Shown here in pieces: positions 25,595-37,284 of a stretch of DNA of 64,000 nt. The notes beneath the pieces are model-generated. The model did no database searches and had not been told where the DNA came from. It saw nothing but the letters and a program-made list of their open reading frames with translations. Location: contig JAMOTA010000044.1 of NCBI GenBank assembly GCA_027068435.1, positions 1-64,000 on the forward strand. Direction: 5' to 3'. The translations under genes and the position numbers were made by a program. The DNA is from Sulfurovum sp. Its GTDB lineage: Bacteria; Campylobacterota; Campylobacteria; Campylobacterales; Sulfurovaceae. Each line of letters opens with the position of its first letter. Positions within the stretch are counted from its first letter, which is position 1.

Positions 25595-26200
25595 TTATTT
25601 AGATAGATAAATCTTTTGTAAATCATTTTTTGCAAAAGGCATATAGCTATGTCTGGTAATAACTATTTTTGTTTTATATGTTGCCCACTTAAAGAGTACA
25701 GGAATATCTTTTGGATCAATATGTATGCATCCATGAGACATCCAATCTACACTTCCTTTATGTAGTGCATGACCATAATGGGTAAACTTCATCATATAAT
25801 CCATGTTATTTACTCCTGATTCATCTGGATAAGATGTGGACATATGAAAACGCTTTTTATGAATAATAGGAAAAACCCCTGATGGGCTTCTAAACTCTAA
25901 GGCACCTGAAGTTACAACTCCACTCCACCAAACTGTACCATCACTATCTACAGCATAAAAACGTCCATCGCTACCAGCTTCTCGTACAGAAACAATTATA
26001 AAGTTTTTACCCGTTAAATCAATAGTCTTCTCTTTTAGAGTTTTTAAATTTATCTGCTTAAAAGTTGTTTTAGAGAGAGGCATAAGCTCTGTAGTTAAAG
26101 GCTTTAACTCTACAGTTTCTTCTTTAGTACTCTTCTCGTCTGCACTTATATAACTAAAAAGTAAAACACTTAGTAAAAAAATATGTATTATGTTTTTCAT
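25595..26200 (-). CDS. L,D-transpeptidase (YkuD domain)
   Basis: A 201-residue exported enzyme (signal peptide MKNIIHIFLLSVLLFSYISA) with one YkuD domain. The catalytic motif is HALHKGSVDWMSHGCIHID: His and Cys are present, but the usual Arg after SHGCx is His. It would form 3-3 crosslinks or attach proteins to peptidoglycan in the periplasm. It follows cpoB by one base, at the end of the Tol-Pal run, an arrangement that couples envelope constriction and wall remodelling. Confidence 0.88.
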   Translation of the reverse strand: MKNIIHIFLLSVLLFSYISADEKSTKEETVELKPLTTELMPLSKTTFKQINLKTLKEKTIDLTGKNFIIVSVREAGSDGRFYAVDSDGTVWWSGVVTSGALEFRSPSGVFPIIHKKRFHMSTSYPDESGVNNMDYMMKFTHYGHALHKGSVDWMSHGCIHIDPKDIPVLFKWATYKTKIVITRHSYMPFAKNDLQKIYLSK

Positions 26201-26201
26201 T

Positions 26202-26987
26202 CTATAACCTCTCTAACTTTTCTTGTGCAATCTTAGCACTATTTTTACCTTGATAGTTCTCAATAATATTTTCATAAAACATTTTTGCTTGCTCTTTGTC
26301 TCCTATATATGATAAAGAGATACCTGCATGTAAGAGTAAAACATCCATATAACTAGCCTTATCATATAAACCTGCACTCTTTTTAAAATAAAATATTGCA
26401 TCATCATAATTTTTAGTATAATACGATATCTCACCCATATAGTAGTTAGACGCTGCTGGCTTGTGTCCTTTTTTATCGGTGATTTCAAATCTTTTTCTTG
26501 CTTCATTGTAACGTTTTTTTTGAAATAACCTTACCCCTTCACTATAGACTTTAGAGATATCTTTTTTATCTAAAGTAGGTTTAGTCTCAATAGCGTTTGG
26601 TTTTGAAGTAGTAGTAAGTGTTGAGTTAGAACTTAAAGCTTTTTCTAATGTCTCCTTAGTAACATACGTGTCATCAATAGTATCTACCCTACTCACTAAG
26701 TTTTGAAGCTCAATACTACTACTATTACTGCTACTCACAGATGTAGAGTGACTACTGTTTTGTAGTTCAGCTATACTGTTATTTAACCCCTCTATTAGTG
26801 AGATTAAACCATCTATTCTCTCATTTTGTTTATCTATCTCTCTTTTAAGTGAGGCGATACTTCTTTTGTTCTGCTTTACACTAACTCCAGTATTAGAACC
26901 TTTGTTATAACTATTGTCAAATCCATAAACAGAAGGCTCAGCTAAGAGCAGTGTAGAAATTAAAAAAAATAAAAAAGAGACATTCAT
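26202..26987 (-). CDS. cpoB: Tol-Pal system coordinator CpoB/YbgF
   Basis: A 261-residue periplasmic protein: signal peptide (MNVSFLFFLISTLLLAEP), a coiled coil (about 40-75, RSIASLKREIDKQNERIDGL), a Ser/Thr-rich linker and C-terminal TPR repeats (about 145-261, YNEARKRFEITDKKGHKPAA, YYMGEISYYTKNYDDAIFYF). In E. coli CpoB links Tol energy state to PBP1B. The gene begins directly after the pal stop, as in most Tol-Pal operons, including that of Campylobacter. Confidence 0.88.
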   Translation of the reverse strand: MNVSFLFFLISTLLLAEPSVYGFDNSYNKGSNTGVSVKQNKRSIASLKREIDKQNERIDGLISLIEGLNNSIAELQNSSHSTSVSSSNSSSIELQNLVSRVDTIDDTYVTKETLEKALSSNSTLTTTSKPNAIETKPTLDKKDISKVYSEGVRLFQKKRYNEARKRFEITDKKGHKPAASNYYMGEISYYTKNYDDAIFYFKKSAGLYDKASYMDVLLLHAGISLSYIGDKEQAKMFYENIIENYQGKNSAKIAQEKLERL

Positions 26988-27518
26988 CTAAGGAACCAAA
27001 CGAAGATCAACTCTTCTATTTTTAGCATAACACTCATCAGTAGGACTACTACACAATGGACTACTCTCACCAAAGGTAATCATTACTATTCTACTAGCAT
27101 CTACACCTTGTGCAGTAAGTCCATCTTTAACTGCTTTTGCTCTTTTTAAACCTAGAGCATAGTTATACTCATCTGTACCAAACTCATCACAATTTCCCTC
27201 TATCTTAACCCTTTGACTTTTACTGTTAGCTACTTGTCTATTTCTATCCATACTATTTTCCATACCTGATGAGAGAGTGAAATCATCAAAATCAAAATAG
27301 ATACTTTGAAAACCATCACTACTACTATTCATACCATTGCTTTCTCTATCGATACTCTCACTATTACCCTCACCATTACTCTCATCAACACTTACTGTGT
27401 CTCCTGCTATTTCATTTACATCTGAGACATTTCCATAACCATTAAGGTCAGGAGCTTTTTGACTACAACCTACTAAAAGCAACGCGGTAATTACTGTTAT
27501 TATCATATTTTTTTTCAT
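26988..27518 (-). CDS. pal: Peptidoglycan-associated lipoprotein Pal
   Basis: Outer-membrane lipoprotein that binds peptidoglycan and TolB. The start at 27518 is preferred (AAGGA 8 bp upstream); 176 residues. Lipobox LLVGC at about residue 18, then an Asp/Glu/Ser-rich linker, and an OmpA-like domain with IYFDFDDFTLS, the peptidoglycan-binding NCDEFGTDEYNYALGLKRA and NRRVDLRL. The usual E. coli motif is HCDERGT, so two positions differ. It overlaps tolB region slightly and sits between tolB and cpoB. Confidence 0.93.
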   Translation of the reverse strand: MKKNMIITVITALLLVGCSQKAPDLNGYGNVSDVNEIAGDTVSVDESNGEGNSESIDRESNGMNSSSDGFQSIYFDFDDFTLSSGMENSMDRNRQVANSKSQRVKIEGNCDEFGTDEYNYALGLKRAKAVKDGLTAQGVDASRIVMITFGESSPLCSSPTDECYAKNRRVDLRLVP

Positions 27519-27538
27519 TATTAAAATCCTTATTTTCA

Positions 27539-28777
27539 TTACCAATCAAGAGATTGTATTTTTTTGACACCAAGAGGAAAAAGTAAACTTTGATGTGATT
27601 GAAGATTTGTATAGCCAATAGAAGAGCCATAATCACTATGTTTTATAAAAAGTACAACAGAACCATCTGTTGAAAATCTAGGGAATTGATTGGTACCTGT
27701 AGTTGTCAAAGGTCGTGTTCCTAAACCATTTGAAGAGGCTAAATAAAGATTAAACTTATTATTACCAAAACTTTTTGTACTCTCTCTACTTGAGTAAACT
27801 AGTTTATCTCCATGGGTATCACAAGCATTGTTATTTCTGCCATGATGTACCACTTGAGAGATAGCTGTACCATCTATAGGTTTTTTAAATATATTAGCAT
27901 ATCCTAGTCTGTTAGAGACAAAAAGCACTGCATTTTCACTATGATTATATTTACCACTTACATCAATACCATTAAACTTTGTCACTCTTTTTTTTACATT
28001 AGAAGCAACATTAAACTCATAAATATCTGGCTGACCATTAGGTGCCATTGTGAGTAAAAGTTTTGTGCCATTATTACTAACATCAGTACATACAAGCATC
28101 CCCTCAGAAGAGACTATCTTCTTTTTTACCCCTGAATAAATGTTAATCTTATACAGTGTAGGATATAAGCTAGCATAAGAGGTGTAGTAAAAACTCTTCT
28201 GTTTCTCATCTGCCCATTTAGGAAAAAGATTAAGTCCCCCTCTTATAATCACTTTTGTATAATTAAAAGTATAATCAGCTAAAACAATTTCACTCTTTCT
28301 TGAAGCTGTATATCGAGAAAAAACCACATAACGATTTAACCAACTTATATCAGTATAGTTTAAAGCATTATTAATATCAGAAACTGCTTTATGTGCCAAA
28401 AAAGGTATTTTACTTTTACTAGGTATGCTATAATTTTTTTGAAATATCTCACTACCAGTGGAGGCTTTAAGAAGACGTATACTTAACTTACTACCACTAC
28501 TTTGATTTAGTGCATACTTTACAATATACTCTTTACTTTTCAATGCAGGATCCATAAGATTACTACCTATCTCACCTTTGTATTTTGTGCTATCTGCTAA
28601 AAAATGACCTGAGATTTTAAAGTCGGAGAGTAAAATACTAAAGAATTTAGGATTAACCACTGAAGAGCCATCTACTAAAGCAATACGAGAACGTTGCTCA
28701 ACATCTTTTTCAATCTTCAATACTGCATCCACTGCAAAAAGATGCACAGATAATAATACAATTAAAATATACTTCAA
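27539..28777 (-). CDS. tolB: Periplasmic Tol-Pal protein TolB
   Basis: TolB shuttles between Pal and the TolA/QR motor. An N-terminal alpha/beta domain (about 20-160) is followed by a beta-propeller with LYPTLYKINIYSG, NGQPDIYEFNVAS and GTNQFPRFSTDGSVVLFIK blades. The track start at 28804 has no RBS; a TTG at 28777 has AGAAGGA 7 bp upstream and puts the signal peptide (KYILIVLLSVHLFAVDA) at the N-terminus, so 412 residues are likely. Separated from tolA by pheA. Confidence 0.92.
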   Translation of the reverse strand: MKYILIVLLSVHLFAVDAVLKIEKDVEQRSRIALVDGSSVVNPKFFSILLSDFKISGHFLADSTKYKGEIGSNLMDPALKSKEYIVKYALNQSSGSKLSIRLLKASTGSEIFQKNYSIPSKSKIPFLAHKAVSDINNALNYTDISWLNRYVVFSRYTASRKSEIVLADYTFNYTKVIIRGGLNLFPKWADEKQKSFYYTSYASLYPTLYKINIYSGVKKKIVSSEGMLVCTDVSNNGTKLLLTMAPNGQPDIYEFNVASNVKKRVTKFNGIDVSGKYNHSENAVLFVSNRLGYANIFKKPIDGTAISQVVHHGRNNNACDTHGDKLVYSSRESTKSFGNNKFNLYLASSNGLGTRPLTTTGTNQFPRFSTDGSVVLFIKHSDYGSSIGYTNLQSHQSLLFPLGVKKIQSLDW

Positions 28778-28853
28778 TATAATTCCTTCTGTTTTAGTAT
28801 GCATTGTATCAAGGCTGAGTTGAATTCTTCATTAATTAATATTAATTATATTT

Positions 28854-29681
28854 TTATCTATTACTTTCATAAATACCTAAAATACGTACTTCATCTGCAA
28901 AAAAAGCCAACTCTTTTAGTGCAAGTTTTAATATACTAGAGTCTATATGCCCATCTATATCTATATGAAATTGGCTACCAGGAAGCATATGTGTTCCCAT
29001 ATAGCTCTCTATTTTTAAAAGGTTTATCCCGTTTGTAGCAAATCCACCAAGAACTTTATACAGTGCAGAAGGTATATTTTTTACTCTAAATACCAATGAA
29101 GTAATATACTTTTTAGTAGGGTCAAATACTGGGATATTTTTCTCTTTAGAGAGGATAAAAAAACGCGTTGTATTGCCTTTCTTATCTTCAAAATTCTCTT
29201 TGAGTATCTGTAAGCCATAAATCTCTGAAGCAAGCTTTGAAGCGACAGCTGCTCTGTGTTTATCATTAAGTACAAGCAACTCTTTTGCTGCACCAGCAGT
29301 GTCTAGTTTAGCTTCAGCTTTTAACCCTAAAGCCATAATATTATTATGACATTGAGCTAATGCCTGTGGATGAGAAGCCACATATTCTAAATCATCAAGA
29401 TTGGCTTCAGGTAAAGCAAGTAAACAGTGGACTACAGGTTCAAAATGTTCAGCAACTACATGTAGTGCCATCTTTGGAACAAGCCTATATATCTCCTCTA
29501 CTCTACCTGCTGTTGAGTTCTCCAAAGGTATCATAGCTAACTCTGCATCACCTTGTTCTACAAGCCACATAGCTTCATGAAAAGTATCACAAGCAATACT
29601 TCTATAGCTACTATAAGCATTTTTACATGCTTGCTCTGAATAAGCCCCTTGAACACCTTGGTAAGCTATGGTTTTTTGCAT
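28854..29681 (-). CDS. pheA: Prephenate dehydratase
   Basis: Converts prephenate to phenylpyruvate in phenylalanine synthesis. 275 residues: catalytic domain 1-180 (AYQGVQGAYSEQAC, IPLENSTAGRV and GNTTRFFIL with the catalytic Thr), then an ACT regulatory domain (about 195-270). The Phe-binding motif usually written ESRP reads ESYMG, as in the alphaproteobacterial type. No chorismate mutase domain is fused, unlike in many relatives. Placed between tolA and tolB, which it has no functional link with; probably expressed with the Tol operon. Confidence 0.93.
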   Translation of the reverse strand: MQKTIAYQGVQGAYSEQACKNAYSSYRSIACDTFHEAMWLVEQGDAELAMIPLENSTAGRVEEIYRLVPKMALHVVAEHFEPVVHCLLALPEANLDDLEYVASHPQALAQCHNNIMALGLKAEAKLDTAGAAKELLVLNDKHRAAVASKLASEIYGLQILKENFEDKKGNTTRFFILSKEKNIPVFDPTKKYITSLVFRVKNIPSALYKVLGGFATNGINLLKIESYMGTHMLPGSQFHIDIDGHIDSSILKLALKELAFFADEVRILGIYESNR

Positions 29682-29691
29682 TATTTTCCCT

Positions 29692-30486
29692 CTATTCTTT
29701 TGCTATAAATTCTGCTTCAAATTGATATGTTCTTTGCCCTCTATGAGGTCCAAAACCTATACTTTGAAGTTGTTCTAAATAGTATGCTAGTCCTACATTA
29801 AAATCCTCATTATATGAAACTGTTTTAAGTTCAAACTCAAAAGTTCCATCTGTCTCTATATATAATAATACTTTAACCTTTTCACCAGTATATTCACTCT
29901 GTGCTGGCCATCCTTCTAACATACTCTGTACTTTAGCTAAGTAGGCATCTTCTACACCACTTTGACGTGCTTTCTGATTTTTTAGAGCATTACTATTATG
30001 ACTACTCTTAGGCTTGTTACTAAGTTTAATTAAGTTATTTTTAGGCTTACTCTTTTTAGGTTTATCAGTTAATTCTATAATATTTTTTTTCTTTTTTGTC
30101 TTAACATTAGCAAATAAATCTATAGGTTTCTTTTTATGTTTAGTACTGTTTGTATCTTTTTTCTTTTTTAACTTTTTAACTATTTTCTCTTTGATAACTC
30201 TTTTTTTTACCACTTTTTTCTTTGCAACTTTTTTCTTTTCTACTTTTTTCTTTAAATGTTTTTTAGGCTTAGGAGTTGGTTTATTATCTTTTACTTTTTT
30301 TTTAACTATTTCTTGAGGTTTAGACAATGCAACTTGTATTACTTTTTCATCTTTTTTAACATAATTTATAGGCTTCTTTTCTTCTTTTGTATTAAAGTAA
30401 AAGAGAAGCAAACCCATAAGTATAAAGTAAATACCAAAAGCCAATAAGCCAGAGATAAATGTAGAATAGTTTTTCTTAATAATCAT
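29692..30486 (-). CDS. tolA: TolA/TonB-type energy transducer
   Basis: 264 residues: a cytosolic stub, one membrane helix (about 9-31, FISGLLAFGIYFILMGLLLFYF), a very Lys-rich periplasmic spacer (about 40-170, KKVEKKKVAKKKVVKK style) and a TonB/TolA C-terminal domain (about 185-264, VKVLLYIETDGTFEFELK). Its gene overlaps tolR by 4 bp (ATGA), and position after tolQ-tolR and upstream of tolB-pal supports the Tol assignment rather than TonB. Confidence 0.88.
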   Translation of the reverse strand: MIIKKNYSTFISGLLAFGIYFILMGLLLFYFNTKEEKKPINYVKKDEKVIQVALSKPQEIVKKKVKDNKPTPKPKKHLKKKVEKKKVAKKKVVKKRVIKEKIVKKLKKKKDTNSTKHKKKPIDLFANVKTKKKKNIIELTDKPKKSKPKNNLIKLSNKPKSSHNSNALKNQKARQSGVEDAYLAKVQSMLEGWPAQSEYTGEKVKVLLYIETDGTFEFELKTVSYNEDFNVGLAYYLEQLQSIGFGPHRGQRTYQFEAEFIAKE

Positions 30487-30869
30487 AATGTTATAAGTGA
30501 TACTTTTTCAAAACCTGCTGCTTTAACACTTTTAAGTAAATACATAATATTCTTATATTTTAACTCCTCATCAGCACGTATATATACTTCTGATTTTTTG
30601 TTAAACTTGACGGACATATTTACAAAATCATCAGCAAATGTTTTTAAATCATAAACATCGTTGTTTAGATAAATCTTTTGATTTTTATCCATACGAATAG
30701 TAAGTGTTTTAGGTTTAACAACCTCTACACTCTTAGAACCAACAGGTAGCATAATTTTCTCTTGAAAAGTAATAGTAGGTGCAGTAACCATCAAAATAGC
30801 CATAAGTACTAACATGACATCTACAAGAGGTGTAATATTCAGATCTGGACTATCATCCCACGAAAACAT
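30483..30869 (-). CDS. tolR: TolR/ExbD-type proton channel subunit
   Basis: A 128-residue inner-membrane protein with a single helix holding the proton-relay Asp (NITPLVDVMLVLMAILMVTAP) and a periplasmic domain (KIYLNNDVYDLKTFADDF, EVYIRADEELKYKNIMYLLK). With the neighbouring TolQ it forms the motor that energises TolA. It begins 2 bp after the tolQ stop. Confidence 0.92.
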   Translation of the reverse strand: MFSWDDSPDLNITPLVDVMLVLMAILMVTAPTITFQEKIMLPVGSKSVEVVKPKTLTIRMDKNQKIYLNNDVYDLKTFADDFVNMSVKFNKKSEVYIRADEELKYKNIMYLLKSVKAAGFEKVSLITL

Positions 30870-30870
30870 A

Positions 30871-31446
30871 TTAGTCCTCGTTAAGTTGAGATAAGATTAC
30901 TTCTGATTGAGAAGAGAGTAGAGAACTAAGCTCATAAGCTTTACGTTTTAGAATGAGATGAAAAGTATAAGCAAAAATCGCTACTGCTATACCCGCAGCT
31001 GTAGCGATAAGTGCTTCAGAAATAGCAGGAGCAACCACACTCAACGAGGCAGAAGATTGTGAACCCAATTTAGAAAATGTCTCAAGAATACCTATAACTG
31101 TACCAAAAAGACCAATAAAAGGAGAGGTTGAAGCGATAATAGATAACCAAGTAAGTCCCTTAGTTGAAACTCTAATAGCATCTGAAGAAGCGGCTTCTAA
31201 AATAGCTCTATTTGGCAAGTTAACACGAGACAGATAAGTAAAAATAAGTGAGCTACTAGCCACTGTTTTTGACTGACCTGTATAGAGTGCTTTAAGTGAT
31301 TTTGATTCTGAAGTGATACGTATATTGATAATATAAAATCTATCAATAAATACCCAAAATGTAGTAATAAAATATCCAGAAAGCAGCAGCAATACAAAAA
31401 TAGTAATTGCACTGCTTTCTATGAAATAATCTAGGAGAGATCCCAA
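30871..31446 (-). CDS. tolQ: TolQ/ExbB/MotA-type proton channel subunit
   Basis: A 191-residue inner-membrane protein with three helices: an N-terminal one (ITIFVLLLLSGYFITTFWVF) and the conserved pair with GLTWLSIIASTSPFIGLFGT and ATAAGIAVAIFAYTFHLIL. These form the stator around TolR. It starts 2 bp after atpC stop, so it is read through from the ATP synthase genes, an order conserved in Campylobacter. Confidence 0.92.
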   Translation of the reverse strand: MGSLLDYFIESSAITIFVLLLLSGYFITTFWVFIDRFYIINIRITSESKSLKALYTGQSKTVASSSLIFTYLSRVNLPNRAILEAASSDAIRVSTKGLTWLSIIASTSPFIGLFGTVIGILETFSKLGSQSSASLSVVAPAISEALIATAAGIAVAIFAYTFHLILKRKAYELSSLLSSQSEVILSQLNED

Positions 31447-31447
31447 T

Positions 31448-31834
31448 TTAAAAAGACTTTCCGATTTGCTCCACTTTACTTACCGCTGATGCGATAGCTG
31501 CATTTGAAGCTTCTGTACTCTTGAGCAACTCTTTTGCTGCTTCAAGTGCTTTAGCAAGTTCACTATCATTACCAGATAGAGCAACTGCACCATCAACGAT
31601 ACAAGTGGTTTTTTCTTCTTCGACTTTTACATATCCAGAGTTAATAGCAACTGCTAATTCACTTGAATCTGATTTTTCGATAACGATTACACCTGTATCA
31701 AGTAACGAAACCAGACTAGCGTGGTTGGCTAAAACACCAAACTCACCTTCACTACCTGGTAGAGTTACCTGTTTAACTTCAGCGTCAAAAATCACACCGT
31801 TAGGTGTGACTATTTCTAGCTTCATAAGTTCCAT
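31448..31834 (-). CDS. atpC: ATP synthase F1 subunit epsilon
   Basis: 128 residues: the N-terminal beta-sandwich (KLEIVTPNGVIFDAEVKQVT, LPGSEGEFGVLANHASLVSL, INSGYVKVEEEKT) and a C-terminal helical hairpin (about 88-128) that can inhibit rotation. RBS AAAGGA lies 7 bp before the ATG. Last of the F1 genes. Confidence 0.96.
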   Translation of the reverse strand: MELMKLEIVTPNGVIFDAEVKQVTLPGSEGEFGVLANHASLVSLLDTGVIVIEKSDSSELAVAINSGYVKVEEEKTTCIVDGAVALSGNDSELAKALEAAKELLKSTEASNAAIASAVSKVEQIGKSF

Positions 31835-31855
31835 AATTATCCTTTAAAGATTTGC

Positions 31856-34158
<2,303 letters not shown>

Positions 34159-34170
34159 TCTAAGCCTTTC

Positions 34171-35685
34171 TTATGCTGAAAAAGATGCTTTGAAATCTTC
34201 GATAGCTTTACGTAACTGAGCATCAGTATCTTCAGTAATCTTTTTATCATTTCTTATAGCATCAAAGATATTTGCATATTTTGCTTCTAAAAATGGCATA
34301 AGATCTGCTTCAAATTTAGTCACTGAACTTACAGCAACATCATCTAAGAATCCATTTGCACCAGCAAAAATAATAACAACTTGCTTCTCAATTGGAACTG
34401 GAGCATAAGGTCCTTGTTTAAGAACTTCTACCATTCTTTGACCACGTTCTAGTTGTCCTCTTGTATAATCATCAAGATCAGATGCGAACTGTGCAAATGC
34501 TTGAAGCTCTCTAAATGAAGCCAAGTCTAGTCTCAATGTACCAGATACCTGTTTAGTTGCCTTAATTTGAGCAGCTCCACCAACACGAGAAACAGAAAGT
34601 CCAACGTTAATTGCTGGTCTAATACCTGAGTTAAATAAGTCAGTCTCAAGGAAGATTTGACCATCAGTAATAGAGATAACATTTGTTGGGATATACGCCG
34701 CAACATCACCTGCTTGAGTTTCAATAATTGGGAATGCAGTAATAGATCCAGCACCTAAGGCATCTGAAAGTTTTGCAGCTCTTTCAAGTAATCTTGAGTG
34801 AAGATAGAAAACATCTCCTGGATATGCTTCACGACCTGGAGGACGACGAAGAATAAGTGACATCTCTCTATATGCAACAGCATGTTTAGAAAGGTCATCA
34901 TAGAAAATAACTGCATGTCTACCATTATCTCTGAAGTACTCAGCCATTGTTACACCTGCATAAGGAGCAAGGAACTGTAATGCTGAAGAGTCTGCTGCAG
35001 AAGCTGTTACAATAATTGTATAGTCCATTGCACCATGCTCTTCAAGTTTTTTAACAGTAGCAGCTACAGTTGATTGTTTTTGACCAATTGCAACATAAAT
35101 ACATACAACATCTTGACCTTTTTGGTTGATGATAGTATCGATAGCTAAAGTAGTTTTACCTGTTTGTCTATCACCAATGATAAGTTCTCTTTGCCCACGA
35201 CCAACTGGTACTAGTGCATCAATAGCTTTAATACCTGTTTGAAGTGGTTCATGAACTGATTTTCTAGCCATGATTCCAGGTGCTTTCTCTTCAACAAATC
35301 TGTATTCTGCTGCTTCAACTGCACCTTTACCATCGATAGCTTCACCAAGTGGGTTAACAACTCTACCAATCATAGCATCACCAACTGGTGTTTTAAGAAG
35401 TTCACCAGCTCTTTTAACGCTCATTCCCTCTTTAATTCCTGTACTAGAACCAAGAACAACAACACCAACGTTTGCTTCCTCAAGGTTTAATACTAGACCT
35501 TTAGCACCGTTGTCAAATTCTACAACTTCACCTGCCATAACATTGTTAAGACCATAAACTGTTGTAATACTATCTGCGATACCTACTACTTTTCCTACTT
35601 CATTGATGTCAACATCAATCTCGAAATTTTCAATTCTCTCTTTGATAATTGAACTAATTTCATCTGCTTGCAATTTTACTGCCAC
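34171..35685 (-). CDS. atpA: ATP synthase F1 subunit alpha
   Basis: 504 residues, normal length. Walker A GDRQTGKT, the signature [14 protein letters not shown] and [20 protein letters not shown], and C-terminal helical domain are present. Non-catalytic nucleotide-binding subunit of the F1 head. Lies between atpH and atpG as in all F-type operons. Confidence 0.98.
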   Translation of the reverse strand: MAVKLQADEISSIIKERIENFEIDVDINEVGKVVGIADSITTVYGLNNVMAGEVVEFDNGAKGLVLNLEEANVGVVVLGSSTGIKEGMSVKRAGELLKTPVGDAMIGRVVNPLGEAIDGKGAVEAAEYRFVEEKAPGIMARKSVHEPLQTGIKAIDALVPVGRGQRELIIGDRQTGKTTLAIDTIINQKGQDVVCIYVAIGQKQSTVAATVKKLEEHGAMDYTIIVTASAADSSALQFLAPYAGVTMAEYFRDNGRHAVIFYDDLSKHAVAYREMSLILRRPPGREAYPGDVFYLHSRLLERAAKLSDALGAGSITAFPIIETQAGDVAAYIPTNVISITDGQIFLETDLFNSGIRPAINVGLSVSRVGGAAQIKATKQVSGTLRLDLASFRELQAFAQFASDLDDYTRGQLERGQRMVEVLKQGPYAPVPIEKQVVIIFAGANGFLDDVAVSSVTKFEADLMPFLEAKYANIFDAIRNDKKITEDTDAQLRKAIEDFKASFSA

Positions 35686-35709
35686 TGATACTCCTTTACT
35701 TTTAGATAA

Positions 35710-36237
35710 CTATAAAGATTTCTTAATGAAATCAATTAGTTGTTCTTTAACTCTCTGTTTAGAGAAGTTAACCTCAATACCTAAATCATCAACTGAAACA
35801 CGTAATCCATCAAGATCCGTTTTTTCTTGTGTTAATTTAATAGTAGAACCTGTATATTTTTTAAGTGCCTCTTCTAACTTCTTAATCTCTTTTTTATCAA
35901 TAGTATTTTTGCTTTTCAATATACCTTCATATTGATTTGATTTCTTTTGTAAATCTGCATTTAAAACTTTTGCTATAGCTGGGATTAAATTAAGTCTTTT
36001 ATTTTCACCTAAAATTTTAATAAAATTAATTAAAGTATTATCAGTACTTTTATCAAGTGCAGATAAAATCATACCTGTCTTTTTTTCATCTGAAAGAATA
36101 GGAGAGTTTAATGTTACCATTACCTCTTCTGTATCAATAGCTTCAGTTAAAATATTAATAATTTCAGAAATTCCATCAATATTTTTACTTACAGATGAGA
36201 GTGCATGTGCATACCTTTTAGCAATTAACTCTTCCAT
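35710..36237 (-). CDS. atpH: ATP synthase F1 subunit delta
   Basis: 175 residues; N-terminal helical domain MEELIAKRYAHALSSV and the C-terminal segment with SQ/LKxxY-type LKKYTGSTIKLTQEKTDLDG match the delta/OSCP family, which joins the peripheral stalk to the alpha head. Starts right after the atpF stop. Confidence 0.93.
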   Translation of the reverse strand: MEELIAKRYAHALSSVSKNIDGISEIINILTEAIDTEEVMVTLNSPILSDEKKTGMILSALDKSTDNTLINFIKILGENKRLNLIPAIAKVLNADLQKKSNQYEGILKSKNTIDKKEIKKLEEALKKYTGSTIKLTQEKTDLDGLRVSVDDLGIEVNFSKQRVKEQLIDFIKKSL

Positions 36238-36786
36238 TTATGCAACCTTTTTTGAAATAACATCTATAACTTTAGACTCACTAATCATAATATCATCATT
36301 AGTAATATATTCAGTTAATATTTCATCAATAGCATCTCTAGCTGAATTTCTCTCTTCTAAAGATATTTTCTCTTCAAGATATTTGTCCATAAGAGCCAAC
36401 TCATTAATATTTGCTTCAGATATTTTATCTACTAAAAGAATTGCTTCTTTTTTTGCATCTACAATAATCTGATCTGCTTTTTTACTACTCTCATCTAAAC
36501 GAGACTGAGCATTTCTTTTTTCATCTTTAGCAGCTTGAAGTTTCTCTTCAATTTCAGCAAGTTGAGCAGCAATACCTTCTTTTCTTTCTGCGAAAAAATT
36601 TTTAACTGGGTTAGCAATTAAATAATAAAGTAATGAAGCAAAAATAATAAAGTTTACTAATCTTGGTAAATAATCTGTCTCTCTACCAGTTTGAACAAAG
36701 TATCTTGTTGATTCTGCATCTACATGTCCACTTGCCAAAATAATAGCAGGTGCTATAAGTAAAGACAATAGTACTAATTTTTTCAT
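36238..36786 (-). CDS. atpF: ATP synthase FO subunit b
   Basis: 182 residues: a signal-peptide-like N-terminus (MKKLVLLSLLIAPAIILASG), a second hydrophobic helix (LVNFIIFASLLYYLIANPVK) and a long charged coiled coil (about 80-170). The extra N-terminal hydrophobic stretch is usual for this group. It forms the peripheral stalk with b'. Located 13 bp after atpF'. Confidence 0.93.
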   Translation of the reverse strand: MKKLVLLSLLIAPAIILASGHVDAESTRYFVQTGRETDYLPRLVNFIIFASLLYYLIANPVKNFFAERKEGIAAQLAEIEEKLQAAKDEKRNAQSRLDESSKKADQIIVDAKKEAILLVDKISEANINELALMDKYLEEKISLEERNSARDAIDEILTEYITNDDIMISESKVIDVISKKVA

Positions 36787-36799
36787 ATATATCCCTTTC

Positions 36800-37222
36800 C
36801 TATAACTTGCTAAATTTAGCTTTTAGACTCTCTTTAAAAAGAGGCATCTCTGAAAGTAAAGAATTTTTAAGATTCTCTTTATCTTCTGATAACTTCTTAA
36901 TGAAGCTCCCATACTCTTTGTCTAATTCACTTTGTTTATTTTCGACTTTACTTGCTGCTGAAGATTTTTCATCATCAGTAGCTTTCTGTCTTATTGCTGC
37001 AGCTTCATTCTTAGCGTCGCTAATATTTGCTTCTGCTTTAGCATTAAGTTCATCTGTGTTTCCAGTAAGCCCTTTTGCTGCTTCTAAATCTTTTGCTATA
37101 GAGTTATCTCTATCATCCATAAAACTAACCAATGGCTGAAATAGCATCTTATTTAAAATGACAATTAGGAACAGAAACAAAACTAAGACGAACAACATCA
37201 ATGGTAAATGTATGTCAAGCAT
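36800..37222 (-). CDS. atpF2: ATP synthase FO subunit b' (second stalk subunit)
   Basis: 140 residues: one N-terminal helix (LMLFVLVLFLFLIVILNKML) followed by FQPLVSFMDDRDNSIAKDLE and a long Ala/Glu/Lys coiled coil. This is the b' type seen with b in Campylobacterota, cyanobacteria and alphaproteobacteria. First ATP synthase gene here; a and c subunit genes are elsewhere. Confidence 0.9.
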   Translation of the reverse strand: MLDIHLPLMLFVLVLFLFLIVILNKMLFQPLVSFMDDRDNSIAKDLEAAKGLTGNTDELNAKAEANISDAKNEAAAIRQKATDDEKSSAASKVENKQSELDKEYGSFIKKLSEDKENLKNSLLSEMPLFKESLKAKFSKL

Positions 37223-37284
37223 TAAAACTCCTCGTGTAATTTCACATTATTTTACCATTTTAGAGATGATATATTGATTAAAAA

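Noticed and set aside
28833-28848. AT-only palindrome between pheA and tolB
   Set aside because: TAATTAATATTAATTA-type sequence is expected by chance in AT-rich gaps; no T-tract or conservation evidence.
30014-30447. Plus-strand Phe-rich ORFs opposite tolA
   Set aside because: They are mirror readings of the Lys-rich TolA spacer (AAA codons read as TTT); no RBS or family match.
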